This document shows, one piece after another, positions 1 to 5,925 of a stretch of 9,909 nt of DNA. The stretch covers positions 1 to 9,909 of the forward strand of contig CAKZOF010000336.1 of NCBI GenBank assembly GCA_937135995.1, written 5' to 3'. Made by a program: the position numbers and the translations under genes. This DNA comes from an uncultured Pyrinomonas sp. (GTDB lineage: Bacteria > Acidobacteriota > Blastocatellia > Pyrinomonadales > Pyrinomonadaceae). Positions within the stretch are counted from its first letter, which is position 1, and the number at the start of each line of letters is the position of its first letter. The notes under the pieces were generated by a model. That model did not search any database, was not told the DNA's origin, and worked only from the letters and a program-made list of their open reading frames with translations.

Positions 1-125
1 GCGGCATTCGGCGGTTCATCACGCCGACGCCGGGCGAAGCGCTCGATTGGATTTTGGTGCTCGATGCGGCGGAACGGCGCTATCCGCCGCCCGGAAGTCG
101 AGCGATTCAGCGTTTCGCTCCGTAG
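1..125 (+). CDS. 3' end of an unidentified plus-strand gene
   Basis: Reading from base 3, an open frame gives 40 residues ending in a TAG stop at 123-125; the 5' part lies outside the window. The tail (..[22 protein letters not shown], then [14 protein letters not shown]) has a protein-like composition with no rare-residue clutter, unlike the other frames here. It converges with the minus-strand gene ending at 203. I do not recognise the family. The stop codon lies in the loop of a small hairpin that is one copy of a duplicated repeat, so the last few residues (about QRFAP) may have been contributed by the repeat. Being only a fragment, it could be a chance frame. Confidence 0.45.
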   Translation, partial: GIRRFITPTPGEALDWILVLDAAERRYPPPGSRAIQRFAP

Positions 126-197
126 GCGAAAAGAAGTTCGGTCGGGCGGCCGTCATGCCGGAGCGCGAGTCCTTTTGCTCCGTAGGCGAAGCGAAGT
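111..197. repeat. Two direct copies of a hairpin-forming repeat, 60 bp apart
   Basis: The segments 111-137 and 171-197 match at 23 of 27 positions and share the core GCTCCGTAGGCGAA (117-130 and 177-190). Each core forms a short stem-loop: TTCGC/GCGAA at 114-118/126-130, and TTTGC/GCGAA at 174-178/186-190, where a G-T pair keeps the stem intact. The copies sit between the ends of two convergent genes, the usual place for bidirectional termination or for dispersed palindromic elements. Neither copy is followed by a T-tract on either strand, so simple intrinsic termination is not clearly supported. Confidence 0.6.
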
Positions 198-202
198 GTC
201 GG

Positions 203-856
203 CTAACCGTGAGCAAAGGTTCCCATTTGGCTGATGGCGTAGTCTTGCATGGCGAGCAGCTCGTCGAGCAGTTCGAGCATCTGCGCCACTTTGCTCAGTT
301 CCGCATGAGCGCGCGTTTTTTGCGCCTCTTCAAGTTTGGCAAGCAACAGTTCTTCGCGTGCTCGGTCGCTTGCTTCTTCTTCGCCGTCTCGCTCGCGCTG
401 GCGCTCCTGCTGCATGAGGGCGACGACGCGACGCATGCGTTCGCGCTGTTTATCGAGCAAGTTACGCATGATGGCGCGGCGCATGGTTGGCGTGATGTGG
501 CGCAGCGCTTCGCTGTTGCCCGGCGGCGCAGCCAGCGCGCCCATGATGGTGGGCTGTTTGTTCAGTCCGAGAAGCTCTTCCACCGCGGAAGCGCCGCCGC
601 GCGCGCGCATCTGTTCGGCGGCGATCATCTGCGTCGGGTGGCTGCCCGTCAGCACTTCGGGCAGGACCACTGGTTGTTGGCCCGGTGGAATCGGCACGCC
701 TGTTGGTTGCCCGAGCGGGCCGGGTTGTCCCACGGGGGCGTTGGGGTCCGGTAGGTTGGCGGGGTTGACTTGCGTCGCCGCATTGCGTTCGCCGCCGATC
801 TGATTTTGACTCTGCGGCAACACACCGCCGCTGCCGATGCCCGAAATCTCTGCCAT
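203..856 (-). CDS. Unidentified T3SS-operon protein with charged coiled-coil C-terminal half, 217 aa
   Basis: Last gene of the minus-strand T3SS operon, 67 bases after sctU. A strong AGGAGGTG ribosome binding site 5 bases before the ATG fixes the start. Residues 1 to about 75 are rich in Pro, Gln, Gly and Asn and look disordered, as is common for the N-terminus of secreted proteins. Residues about 85-135 include GASAVEELLG and ITPTMRRAIMRNLLDKQRER. Residues 125-205 are a long, highly charged helix (QQERQRERDGEEEASDRARE, then ELLLAKLEEAQKT) ending in a Leu/Met-rich amphipathic stretch. There is no signal peptide and no membrane segment. I do not recognise a family. Position and shape suggest a secreted substrate, a gatekeeper or a cytoplasmic accessory protein of the apparatus, but this is inference only. 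Confidence 0.8.
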   Translation of the reverse strand: MAEISGIGSGGVLPQSQNQIGGERNAATQVNPANLPDPNAPVGQPGPLGQPTGVPIPPGQQPVVLPEVLTGSHPTQMIAAEQMRARGGASAVEELLGLNKQPTIMGALAAPPGNSEALRHITPTMRRAIMRNLLDKQRERMRRVVALMQQERQRERDGEEEASDRAREELLLAKLEEAQKTRAHAELSKVAQMLELLDELLAMQDYAISQMGTFAHG

Positions 857-923
857 GATTCACCTCCTGCGTTCGTTGCGCTCGATCCGCTTCGCGCTGT
901 TGAAAGCTCGTTCGTCGAAGGGA

Positions 924-1991
924 TCAAGCTCGGCGTCCTTCTTCTGCCAGTTGAGAAACCCAGTGGAGCACGATGGCAACCGCTTCGTAGAGTTCTTCCG
1001 GGATCTCCTCGTCGATCTCTAGATCGTAGAGCGCGCGCGCCAGAGGGACGTCGCGCACGATGGGAACTCCTTCTTGCTCGGCGATTTGCCGAATGCGCGC
1101 CGCCATCAGTTCGGCCCCTTTGGCCACCACCACCGGCGCGTTCATCGTCTCGCGCTGGTATTCGAGCGCGACGGCGACGTGAGTCGGATTGACGACCACG
1201 ACGTTGGCGCGTTTGACGGCGGCCACCAGGCTCTGCATGACGATCTCGCGATGTCGTTGCCGTCGCACGCTCTTGTGAAGCGGGTTGCCTTCGGTCTCTT
1301 TATATTCTTCGCGCACCTCTTGCTTGGTCATCATCAGATCGCGACGGTGCAAAAACCGCTGAAGAAAATAGTCTGCCGCGCCGATGAGCAGAAAGACAAT
1401 GCCGACTTTGAAGCCGATGTTGAGAACGAGCGAAAAGACGTAGATGGCCGCCTCGTTCGGTTTGAGACGGAGTGCGTGGGCGACTCCTAAACGCGCATCC
1501 CACAACGCCCAGCCGACGATCCATGAAGTGATGATGATCTTGATGATCGTCTTCGCGAGTTCGATGTAAGGACGCGCCTTGAGAAATTTCTGTTTAAACC
1601 CTTCTGCTGGATTTAGTTTATTAAACTGCGGTTTGATCGTCTCGAAAGTGAAGATCGCGCCAGTTTGTACGTAGTTTGACAAGAAAGCGAAGACAAGCAG
1701 CGCGCCGAACAACGGGGCCAGTGCCAGCGCGCCGACCTTGGTTCCGCCCCAGAGTGCATCGAGCGCTACCGCTAGGCTCATCTCGCCCTTGAAGGCAGCA
1801 GCGTGCTCGAGCCAGCCACGCGTCGCTTGCAGCATCAAAGCGCCGATGTAGCCGCCCGCAATCCACAAGATGGCGATGGCTGCGATGAAGACAACTGCCG
1901 AAGAAAAGTCATGACTGCGAGCGACTTGCCCTTTGCGGCGCGCGTCGCGCAACCGTTTCTCGGTAGGTTGTTCGGTCTTCTCTCCAGACAT
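924..1991 (-). CDS. sctU: Type III secretion export-gate switch protein SctU (YscU/SpaS/FlhB family)
   Basis: SctU is the inner-membrane export-apparatus protein whose self-cleaved cytoplasmic domain switches substrate class (early to late substrates). The 355-residue length is typical. The N-terminus (SGEKTEQPTEKRLRDARRKG) is the classic FlhB/SctU signature. Hydrophobic segments lie at about 30-57, 85-107, 145-165 and 182-210. The cytoplasmic domain carries the autocleavage motif NPTH at residues 268-271, cut between Asn and Pro in characterised members, and it is intact here. The helix before it (TKQEVREEYKETEGNPLHKS) is also canonical. The absence of a longer flagellar-type C-tail and the T3SS neighbours favour SctU over FlhB. 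It lies 24 bases after the preceding operon gene, with a GGAAGGG-like site before the ATG. sctR, sctS and sctT, usually adjacent, are not in the window. Confidence 0.97.
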   Translation of the reverse strand: MSGEKTEQPTEKRLRDARRKGQVARSHDFSSAVVFIAAIAILWIAGGYIGALMLQATRGWLEHAAAFKGEMSLAVALDALWGGTKVGALALAPLFGALLVFAFLSNYVQTGAIFTFETIKPQFNKLNPAEGFKQKFLKARPYIELAKTIIKIIITSWIVGWALWDARLGVAHALRLKPNEAAIYVFSLVLNIGFKVGIVFLLIGAADYFLQRFLHRRDLMMTKQEVREEYKETEGNPLHKSVRRQRHREIVMQSLVAAVKRANVVVVNPTHVAVALEYQRETMNAPVVVAKGAELMAARIRQIAEQEGVPIVRDVPLARALYDLEIDEEIPEELYEAVAIVLHWVSQLAEEGRRA

Positions 1992-2015
1992 CTCTCGACC
2001 CTTCCGTTACGAGCT

Positions 2016-2417
2016 CTAAGTCACCTTCAGCTTCTGCAAGATGGTGAGTATCTTGGAATGGAGCAACGGATCGGATGCGACGAACTCGGAGAGATCGTCC
2101 ACGAGTTCGCGCCCTTGCGCCGACTCTCTGAATCGCCGACGAAGGCGTGAGCGGATCATGAAACGAGCCGATTCGCGCACTGCTTGCGCTGCCCCCTCGT
2201 TGCTCAATAGATCGGCGTTGCGCGCGATCTGCTCCAGCGCTGTGCGCACCGGATTCGGCGTTCCGCTTGTCTGTTGCGCGCCGAGTTGCGCTTCGACGTT
2301 CGACAGCGTAGAAGCGAAACGCTCGCTTTTGACCGCGCGCTCCAGATCTTTCGGATCGAGCGGTTCCAACGGTTCTGCGCCGCCACTCAGAGGCGACCCC
2401 GGACGACGAATCTTCAT
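2016..2417 (-). CDS. Unidentified small T3SS-operon protein, 133 aa
   Basis: The frame lies between the TPR gene and sctU in the same direction, with 24 bases to sctU. The ATG at 2417 is the only standard start after an upstream in-frame stop. A GAGGAG sequence lies 12 bases before it, farther than usual. The N-terminal 25 residues are proline-rich. Residues about 25-133 are predicted helical (LERAVKSERFASTLSNVEAQ; AAQAVRESARFMIRSRLRRR) and end in VASDPLLHSKILTILQKLKV. There is no signal peptide or membrane segment. Size, operon position and an all-helical C-terminus fit a small structural component or chaperone of the apparatus. I do not recognise the family and give no function. A longer overlapping frame in another register, with an ATG at 2511 overlapping the stop of the TPR gene, has a low-complexity Arg/Ser composition and is taken as a shadow. 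Confidence 0.72.
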   Translation of the reverse strand: MKIRRPGSPLSGGAEPLEPLDPKDLERAVKSERFASTLSNVEAQLGAQQTSGTPNPVRTALEQIARNADLLSNEGAAQAVRESARFMIRSRLRRRFRESAQGRELVDDLSEFVASDPLLHSKILTILQKLKVT

Positions 2418-2507
2418 CTCTTCGACGATCTCCTCGGATGAACTTCACGACGATTTTACAAGAACTGCTCGCGCTCGATCCACTTTTCGCCGCTTTCGGG
2501 CAGTTAA

Positions 2508-2924
2508 TCATTCGTCTTTCGGTGCATTGCCGCAGATCAGATCCGCAGCGTCCAACAAAGCTTGCGCCGTGCGCGCGTGTGGAGAAGTTGGATCCTGCTC
2601 GATCAGTTCGCGCAGTTCTGTTTCAGCTTCTTCGCGCTTGCCTTGAGCAAGAAGAACTTCGGCGCGGTGAACGCGGGCATAGGAGCTATCGGGACGCAAT
2701 CGCAGCGCTTCATCGTAGAGCACGAGCGCTTCGTCGTGACGCCCGCGTTGCAGTTCGAGTTTGCCGAGTCCGACGAGCGGCACATCGGACGATGGCGCGA
2801 ACTCGCGCACGCCGCGAAATACTTTCTCTGCTTCGTCCAACCTGCCAGCGTCGCGCAGAAGCGCCCCGGCTTCGAGCATCACGCGCAACGTTTCGTCGTC
2901 GATCTGCACCTGATTGAATCTCAT
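2508..2924 (-). CDS. TPR-repeat protein, probable T3SS chaperone (SctG-like), 138 aa
   Basis: Soluble protein of three to four tetratricopeptide helical pairs. The repeats are visible as LLRDAGRLDEAEKVFRGVRE, LELQRGRHDEALVLYDEALR and VLLAQGKREEAETELRELIE, each with the usual A/G/Y positions and a Pro near the end (FAP, LRP, QDP). Small TPR proteins in T3SS operons act as chaperones for the needle subunit (YscG/PscG type) or for translocators (LcrH type). Position directly after the inner-rod-like gene favours a needle or rod chaperone, but this is inference. The start at 2924 is chosen because AGGAG lies 8 bases upstream. In-frame ATGs at 2942 and 2960 exist; the one at 2960 overlaps the stop of the previous gene as ATGA, so translation may be coupled. 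The protein ends 90 bases before the next gene. Confidence 0.85.
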   Translation of the reverse strand: MRFNQVQIDDETLRVMLEAGALLRDAGRLDEAEKVFRGVREFAPSSDVPLVGLGKLELQRGRHDEALVLYDEALRLRPDSSYARVHRAEVLLAQGKREEAETELRELIEQDPTSPHARTAQALLDAADLICGNAPKDE

Positions 2925-2956
2925 CTCAATTCTCCTCGTCATCGCTTCGTCGCTGA

Positions 2957-3451
2957 TCATACGTTGGTATTGAGGACGGTTTTGATGCCGCCCGTCACCT
3001 GATCGACCACCTTGCTCAGCACCTCGATGTGCTGCGTCACCTGGTACAACCGCGCCTGCAGCGCCAACAGCTCCGCCATGCTCAACTCCCGGTTGGACCA
3101 CATCTCAGCCTCCACCGCCTGCCACTCGGCCTCCACCTGCCGCAACGCCCCCACCTCGCGCGCCGTCGGCACGCGCCCGGCCCGACTCAGCGCCTCGCGC
3201 AACAACGCCAATCGCCGCTGCCCGCTGACCAACTCCGGCAACAACGCTTGCACCGCTGGCGCACCTGCCGGCAGCCGCGCCAAGCGCGCCGCTAGCTCCT
3301 GCTGCAACGCTTGACCGATCTGTGCGTCGGACTGTTGTTGCGCTACGCGCGCCGCCACCTCGGCAAAGGGCTGACCAGCCGCCGGGCGGGGCGCGGTGCC
3401 GCTGGTCGGTGGCAGCAGCGTGGCAGGCAACTGCTCGATCTTGTGACTCAT
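2957..3451 (-). CDS. sctI: Probable T3SS inner rod protein SctI (YscI/HrpB/PrgJ-like), 164 aa
   Basis: First gene of the minus-strand operon, with a strong GAGGAGGA site before the ATG. The C-terminal 45 residues (ELSMAELLALQARLYQVTQ, then SKVVDQVTGGIKTVLNTNV) fit the conserved YscI/HrpB C-terminal domain: a helix of pattern xELLxLQxxLxxxxxxxExxSKVVxxxTxGxKTxLxTxx that packs in the secretion channel. Residues 1-115 are Ala/Gln/Pro-rich and helical, and make the protein longer than common SctI proteins (about 100-145 residues). The family builds the inner rod between the export gate and the needle and is itself exported. A needle subunit (SctF) is the main alternative, because both share C-terminal helix features, but 164 residues is too long for a needle. 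A sigma-28-type promoter lies upstream (see 3517-3554). Confidence 0.75.
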   Translation of the reverse strand: MSHKIEQLPATLLPPTSGTAPRPAAGQPFAEVAARVAQQQSDAQIGQALQQELAARLARLPAGAPAVQALLPELVSGQRRLALLREALSRAGRVPTAREVGALRQVEAEWQAVEAEMWSNRELSMAELLALQARLYQVTQHIEVLSKVVDQVTGGIKTVLNTNV

Positions 3452-3516
3452 GCTGCTTCCTCCTCGATTCAGTTGTGCTGAGGCTGCTTGTCAGGGCAGA
3501 CCCCGGCATAAAAGCT

Positions 3517-3554
3517 TCTACTATTATTATCGGCGCTTGGCGGAAAATGTTGCC
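3517..3554 (-). promoter_or_regulatory. Sigma-28-type promoter for the sctI-sctU operon
   Basis: On the minus strand the -10 element GCCGATAA (3534 down to 3527) is identical to the FliA (sigma-28) consensus. Fifteen bases upstream lies GCAA (3553-3550), a weak match to the -35 TAAA at the consensus spacing. The 38-base block aligns without gaps to the promoter facing the other way at 4021-4058, with 32 of 38 identical bases, including the shared GCCGATAATAATA. The expected start is near 3520, giving a leader of about 70 bases before sctI. A FliA-type sigma factor is encoded at 6572-7303. Confidence 0.8.
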
Positions 3555-4020
3555 TACTAAATGCGCAAAGGAAGAGGTATGGAAGAGGATGAAATTCTTT
3601 GAAAACAATAAAATGAATCAGGTGAGATAAGTTTTTACTCTAACTATGCGATAACAGTTTCGCGCTCGCTCTCAGATAATTTGGGGGTCTCTCAAAGCGC
3701 CTGGCTTGTTTTAGCTTGACCGAAAACCTAGTTCCCGACCGTCGATTCAAGTCGAACCAGACGGGCAACAGTTTTGCGTCCGATAACGTTGATAGCTGAA
3801 TTCAACCGGAAAAGGCACACAGATCCCTCCACTGACGAGTTGCCTGTGCAAGGTGGCCCGCCTTGCTTGGACCCCGATTAATTTCCCAGCGAAGCGAATG
3901 CCGCGTGGAAGCGCTTCAAGCTCCAACAGGCCAGTGGATTCGACTTTTCGATGGCTTTGTTAGGACAGAGCAAACCGGCTGTCGGAACGCGCGATATGTG
4001 TTTCGCCAAATAAAAAAACA
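3555..4020. other. Intergenic region between divergent T3SS promoters, no gene recognised
   Basis: About 470 bases lie between the two sigma-28-type promoters. The region has more A and T than the flanking genes, and its open frames are short, lack ribosome binding sites and are not protein-like. A 6-bp stem-loop GCAAGG/CCTTGC lies at 3848-3853/3861-3866. I see no transposon ends, tRNA or clear operator. The length is large for a simple divergent promoter pair, so regulator sites or a small RNA could be present, but nothing specific can be supported. Confidence 0.6.
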
Positions 4021-4058
4021 GGAAACATTTTCGGCAAACTGCCGATAATAATATTAGA
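4021..4058 (+). promoter_or_regulatory. Sigma-28-type promoter for the MIIA protein-chaperone pair
   Basis: GCCGATAA at 4041-4048 is a perfect FliA-type -10 element. GAAA at 4022-4025, 15 bases upstream, resembles the -35 TAAA. The block matches the divergent sctI promoter at 32 of 38 positions, including the flanking ATTTTC and TAATANTAGA segments, so more than the core is conserved. TCGGCA/TGCCGA at 4031-4036/4040-4045 also forms a hairpin, but this is not shared with the other copy and may be incidental. The expected start is near 4055, leaving a leader of about 80 bases before the ATG at 4136. Confidence 0.82.
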
Positions 4059-4070
4059 GAGTAATTAAAA

Positions 4071-4102
4071 ATCCAGAGGTCTGGGTTCACAGAGCTCTGG
4101 AT
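4071..4102 (+). promoter_or_regulatory. Inverted repeat in the leader of the MIIA gene
   Basis: ATCCAGAG (4071-4078) and CTCTGGAT (4095-4102) are perfectly complementary, with a 16-base loop. The right arm overlaps the palindrome AGAGCTCT (4091-4098). It lies downstream of the predicted sigma-28 start and 33 bases before the ATG, so it would be in the mRNA leader or could act as an operator. The ribosome binding site GGGAGGAG at 4121-4128 lies outside the stem. Confidence 0.6.
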
Positions 4103-4135
4103 TGAGGCTCGAAAACTCTTGAGGGAGGAGAGAAC

Positions 4136-5161
4136 ATGTGGACCAACTTCATTTCATCCAACTACTTGGCTAGCTTGAGATTCAATCCCTTCTGGGACAG
4201 CCGTGTGGATCCACGGTTGCTGGAGTTCATCGACGCGGCGAGCGAACTGGCGCAGGCCTTTGGCAACTTCGCGGAAAAACTCGCGGCGCTGGCCGGCACC
4301 GAGGTCGGCTCTTACGCCTTCACGCAACCGGCCCCGGTGAGCGCGCCGACGGTGAGCGACTCTTACCACCCAGCCGGCAGTCTCAAGACGGAAGGCAACA
4401 CCGTGATCACCCCCGGCGGCTATAAGATCGAGATGATCGGGCAGTACGAGTGGAAGATCACGGGGCCGGATGGGAAATGGACGCGCATCTGGGGCGATCC
4501 GCATGTTGACGAGGGCGATCGCGACGGGACTGCGGATTGGGATTTCAAACGCAACTCCATCTTCATGCTTCCTGATGGCACGCAGATCAACGTGACCACG
4601 GTGCCGGGCGGCGCGCCAGGCATGACCGTCACGGGGCAGTTGGAGATCATCAACGGCGTAGATCGCGTCGTCGTCACGGACATCGACAAGGGCGTGGGCA
4701 AAATCGGCACCATCACGCAGGACGGCCACCTGTATCGCGATCGCTTCAAAGGCGACATCTTTCGCATGGGGCGCGAGTCGGACGATTGGTCGTTCGAGGG
4801 ACGCGAGATCGTCGGCAGCGAGAACGGTGGCGAGTCCTTCAAACTCGGTGGCGAACTCTATCCCGGCGATATCTACGGCAAGACGGCCTACGAAGGCGGA
4901 GCGGACTTCGTCAACTCGTTGATGAAGAGCTTCTTCGGGCTGTGGCAAGACGGTTGGCGTCCGCTGAGCAGCGGTTTCAATCCGTACTACGACGACAACG
5001 GCAGCTATCTGGATCGTGAGATGCCCTACGATCGGCGAAAGCACATGGAGACACTGGCCAATGCGTTTCGCGCGCTGGCCGACATGCTGACGGCTTTCGG
5101 GCGGTTCCTGCGCCTGACCGAGCAGCTTTCGGCTTATCGTTCGTACGCGCAGTACGTCTAA
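4136..5161 (+). CDS. Predicted T3SS-secreted protein with DUF1521/MIIA self-cleaving domain, 341 aa
   Basis: The central part (about residues 85-270) matches the DUF1521 domain, known as MIIA (metal ion-inducible autocleavage) from the Bradyrhizobium T3SS effector NopE1 and related proteins. The diagnostic motif GDPHVD is at residues 120-125 (4493-4510). In NopE1-type domains calcium triggers cleavage between Asp and Pro, here D121-P122. An acidic cluster follows directly (DEGDRDGTADWDF, residues 125-137), plausible for calcium binding, and then the beta-rich stretch SIFMLPDGTQINVTTVPGGA. The flanks are helical: residues 26-54 (FIDAASELAQAFGNFAEKL) and 310-335 (FRALADMLTAFGRFLRLTEQ). There is no Sec signal peptide, as expected for a T3SS substrate. 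GGGAGGAG 7 bases before the ATG supports the start. The next gene is an LcrH-type chaperone. Secretion, and effector versus translocator role, are inferred. Confidence 0.92.
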   Translation: MWTNFISSNYLASLRFNPFWDSRVDPRLLEFIDAASELAQAFGNFAEKLAALAGTEVGSYAFTQPAPVSAPTVSDSYHPAGSLKTEGNTVITPGGYKIEMIGQYEWKITGPDGKWTRIWGDPHVDEGDRDGTADWDFKRNSIFMLPDGTQINVTTVPGGAPGMTVTGQLEIINGVDRVVVTDIDKGVGKIGTITQDGHLYRDRFKGDIFRMGRESDDWSFEGREIVGSENGGESFKLGGELYPGDIYGKTAYEGGADFVNSLMKSFFGLWQDGWRPLSSGFNPYYDDNGSYLDREMPYDRRKHMETLANAFRALADMLTAFGRFLRLTEQLSAYRSYAQYV

Positions 5162-5182
5162 CCAGAGCTTTCGTCGTCGTCT

Positions 5183-5227
5183 CGTTCGACCGCGCCGATC
5201 AAAGGGGGCTAGCGGCGCGGTCGAACG
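5183..5227 (+). promoter_or_regulatory. Strong hairpin between the MIIA gene and the chaperone gene
   Basis: CGTTCGACCGCGCC (5183-5196) and GGCGCGGTCGAACG (5214-5227) are a perfect 14-bp inverted repeat. One further G-C pair makes 15, with a 15-base loop containing AAAGGGGG. It begins 21 bases after the stop of the MIIA gene and ends about 50 bases before the chaperone start. No T-tract follows, so it is more likely an intra-operon partial terminator, RNase barrier or stability element than a full intrinsic terminator. Confidence 0.7.
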
Positions 5228-5277
5228 CTGCCTTGGGCAAGGCGCATCGGCGGAGCGAGCGACACGAGGAGGCGACA

Positions 5278-5799
5278 ATGCAGACAGATTCACGCGACAA
5301 CGGCAAAGTGAACATGTCGCCGGAGTTGGCCGAGAGGCTTGCGCGCGGCGAGATCACCTTGGCCGATCTGATCGGCATGAACAAAGAGAAGCAGTACGAG
5401 ATAGCCAACGTCGGCTACCAACTGATGAACCGCGGAAAGTTGGAAGAGGCCCGGGCGATATATCGCGGGTTGGTCGCCGCCGATCCTTTCGATAGCGTCT
5501 TTCATTGTCATCTGGGCGCGGTTCACTTTCGGCTCGGCGAGATTGAAGCGGCGATCAAAGAGTTCTCGTCGGCGTTGCAGTTCAATCACAGCAACGTGGA
5601 CGCGCTGGCCGGTCGCGGCGAGGCCTTTTTGAGCCGTGGTCAATTGGCCGAGGCGATCTCCGACCTACGCGCCGCTGTGGAACTCGACCCACAAGGCGAA
5701 AGACCTGCAACCTTGCGTGCGCGCGCGCTGCTTTTGACGTTGCGCGAAGCCGCACAGCGGTCGCAACAGGGTCGAGCGGACGACGCGCAAAAGTCATAG
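5278..5799 (+). CDS. LcrH/SycD-type TPR chaperone of T3SS substrates, 173 aa
   Basis: Class II T3SS chaperones (LcrH, SycD, SicA, IpgC) bind translocators in the cytoplasm. The sequence follows that family: an N-terminal segment ERLARGEITLADLIGMNKEK, then the first helix pair IANVGYQLMNRGKLEEARAI, then LVAADPFDSVFHCHLGAVHF and further TPR units RLGEIEAAIKEFSSAL and FLSRGQLAEAISDLRAAVEL, ending in LDP. The pattern GYxLxxxGxxEEAxxIYxxLxxxDPxDxxFxxxLGAxxxxLG is the family hallmark. The ATG at 5278 is chosen for the GAGGAGG site 5 bases upstream; a longer frame from 5233 lacks one. The location after the MIIA gene suggests that protein, or a translocator encoded elsewhere, is the client. The C-terminal 20 residues are Gln/Arg/Asp-rich and likely disordered. 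Confidence 0.9.
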   Translation: MQTDSRDNGKVNMSPELAERLARGEITLADLIGMNKEKQYEIANVGYQLMNRGKLEEARAIYRGLVAADPFDSVFHCHLGAVHFRLGEIEAAIKEFSSALQFNHSNVDALAGRGEAFLSRGQLAEAISDLRAAVELDPQGERPATLRARALLLTLREAAQRSQQGRADDAQKS

Positions 5800-5834
5800 A
5801 CCCTACGGCTCGAAGAAATAGCACGGTGGGACCG

Positions 5835-5861
5835 GCGCTTGCAGGGAAGCTTGCAAGGCGC
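5835..5861. other. Stem-loop downstream of the chaperone gene
   Basis: CTTGCA (5838-5843) pairs with TGCAAG (5852-5857), and the stem extends with one bulged G to GCG/CGC. It lies about 40 bases after the chaperone stop and could help end the transcript, but no T-run follows. Confidence 0.4.
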
Positions 5862-5925
5862 GTCTCGCGACCAGCCCGAGCGGTCGAGCCGAAGGACAAG
5901 GCGAGGAAGCCGCGCGCGTTGTCAA

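Noticed and set aside
47..754. Long plus-strand open frame of 235 residues opposite the 217-residue gene
   Set aside because: Composition is rich in His, Phe and Arg as expected for an antisense shadow; there is no ribosome binding site, and the minus-strand frame has a strong one.
1909..2511. 200-residue minus-strand frame with an ATG overlapping the TPR gene stop
   Set aside because: The ATGA overlap looks like coupling, but the sequence is Arg/Ser low complexity; the frame 2016-2417 is more protein-like.
3779..3786. TCCGATAA, a possible third sigma-28 -10 element in the divergent region
   Set aside because: The base before CCGATAA is not G, the -35 position reads GACG, and the flanking bases do not match the conserved 38-base block.
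4154..5293. Long minus-strand frame of 379 residues opposite the MIIA gene
   Set aside because: It is the complement of a gene with a clear domain and motif, and its Arg/His/Val-rich sequence has no recognisable features.
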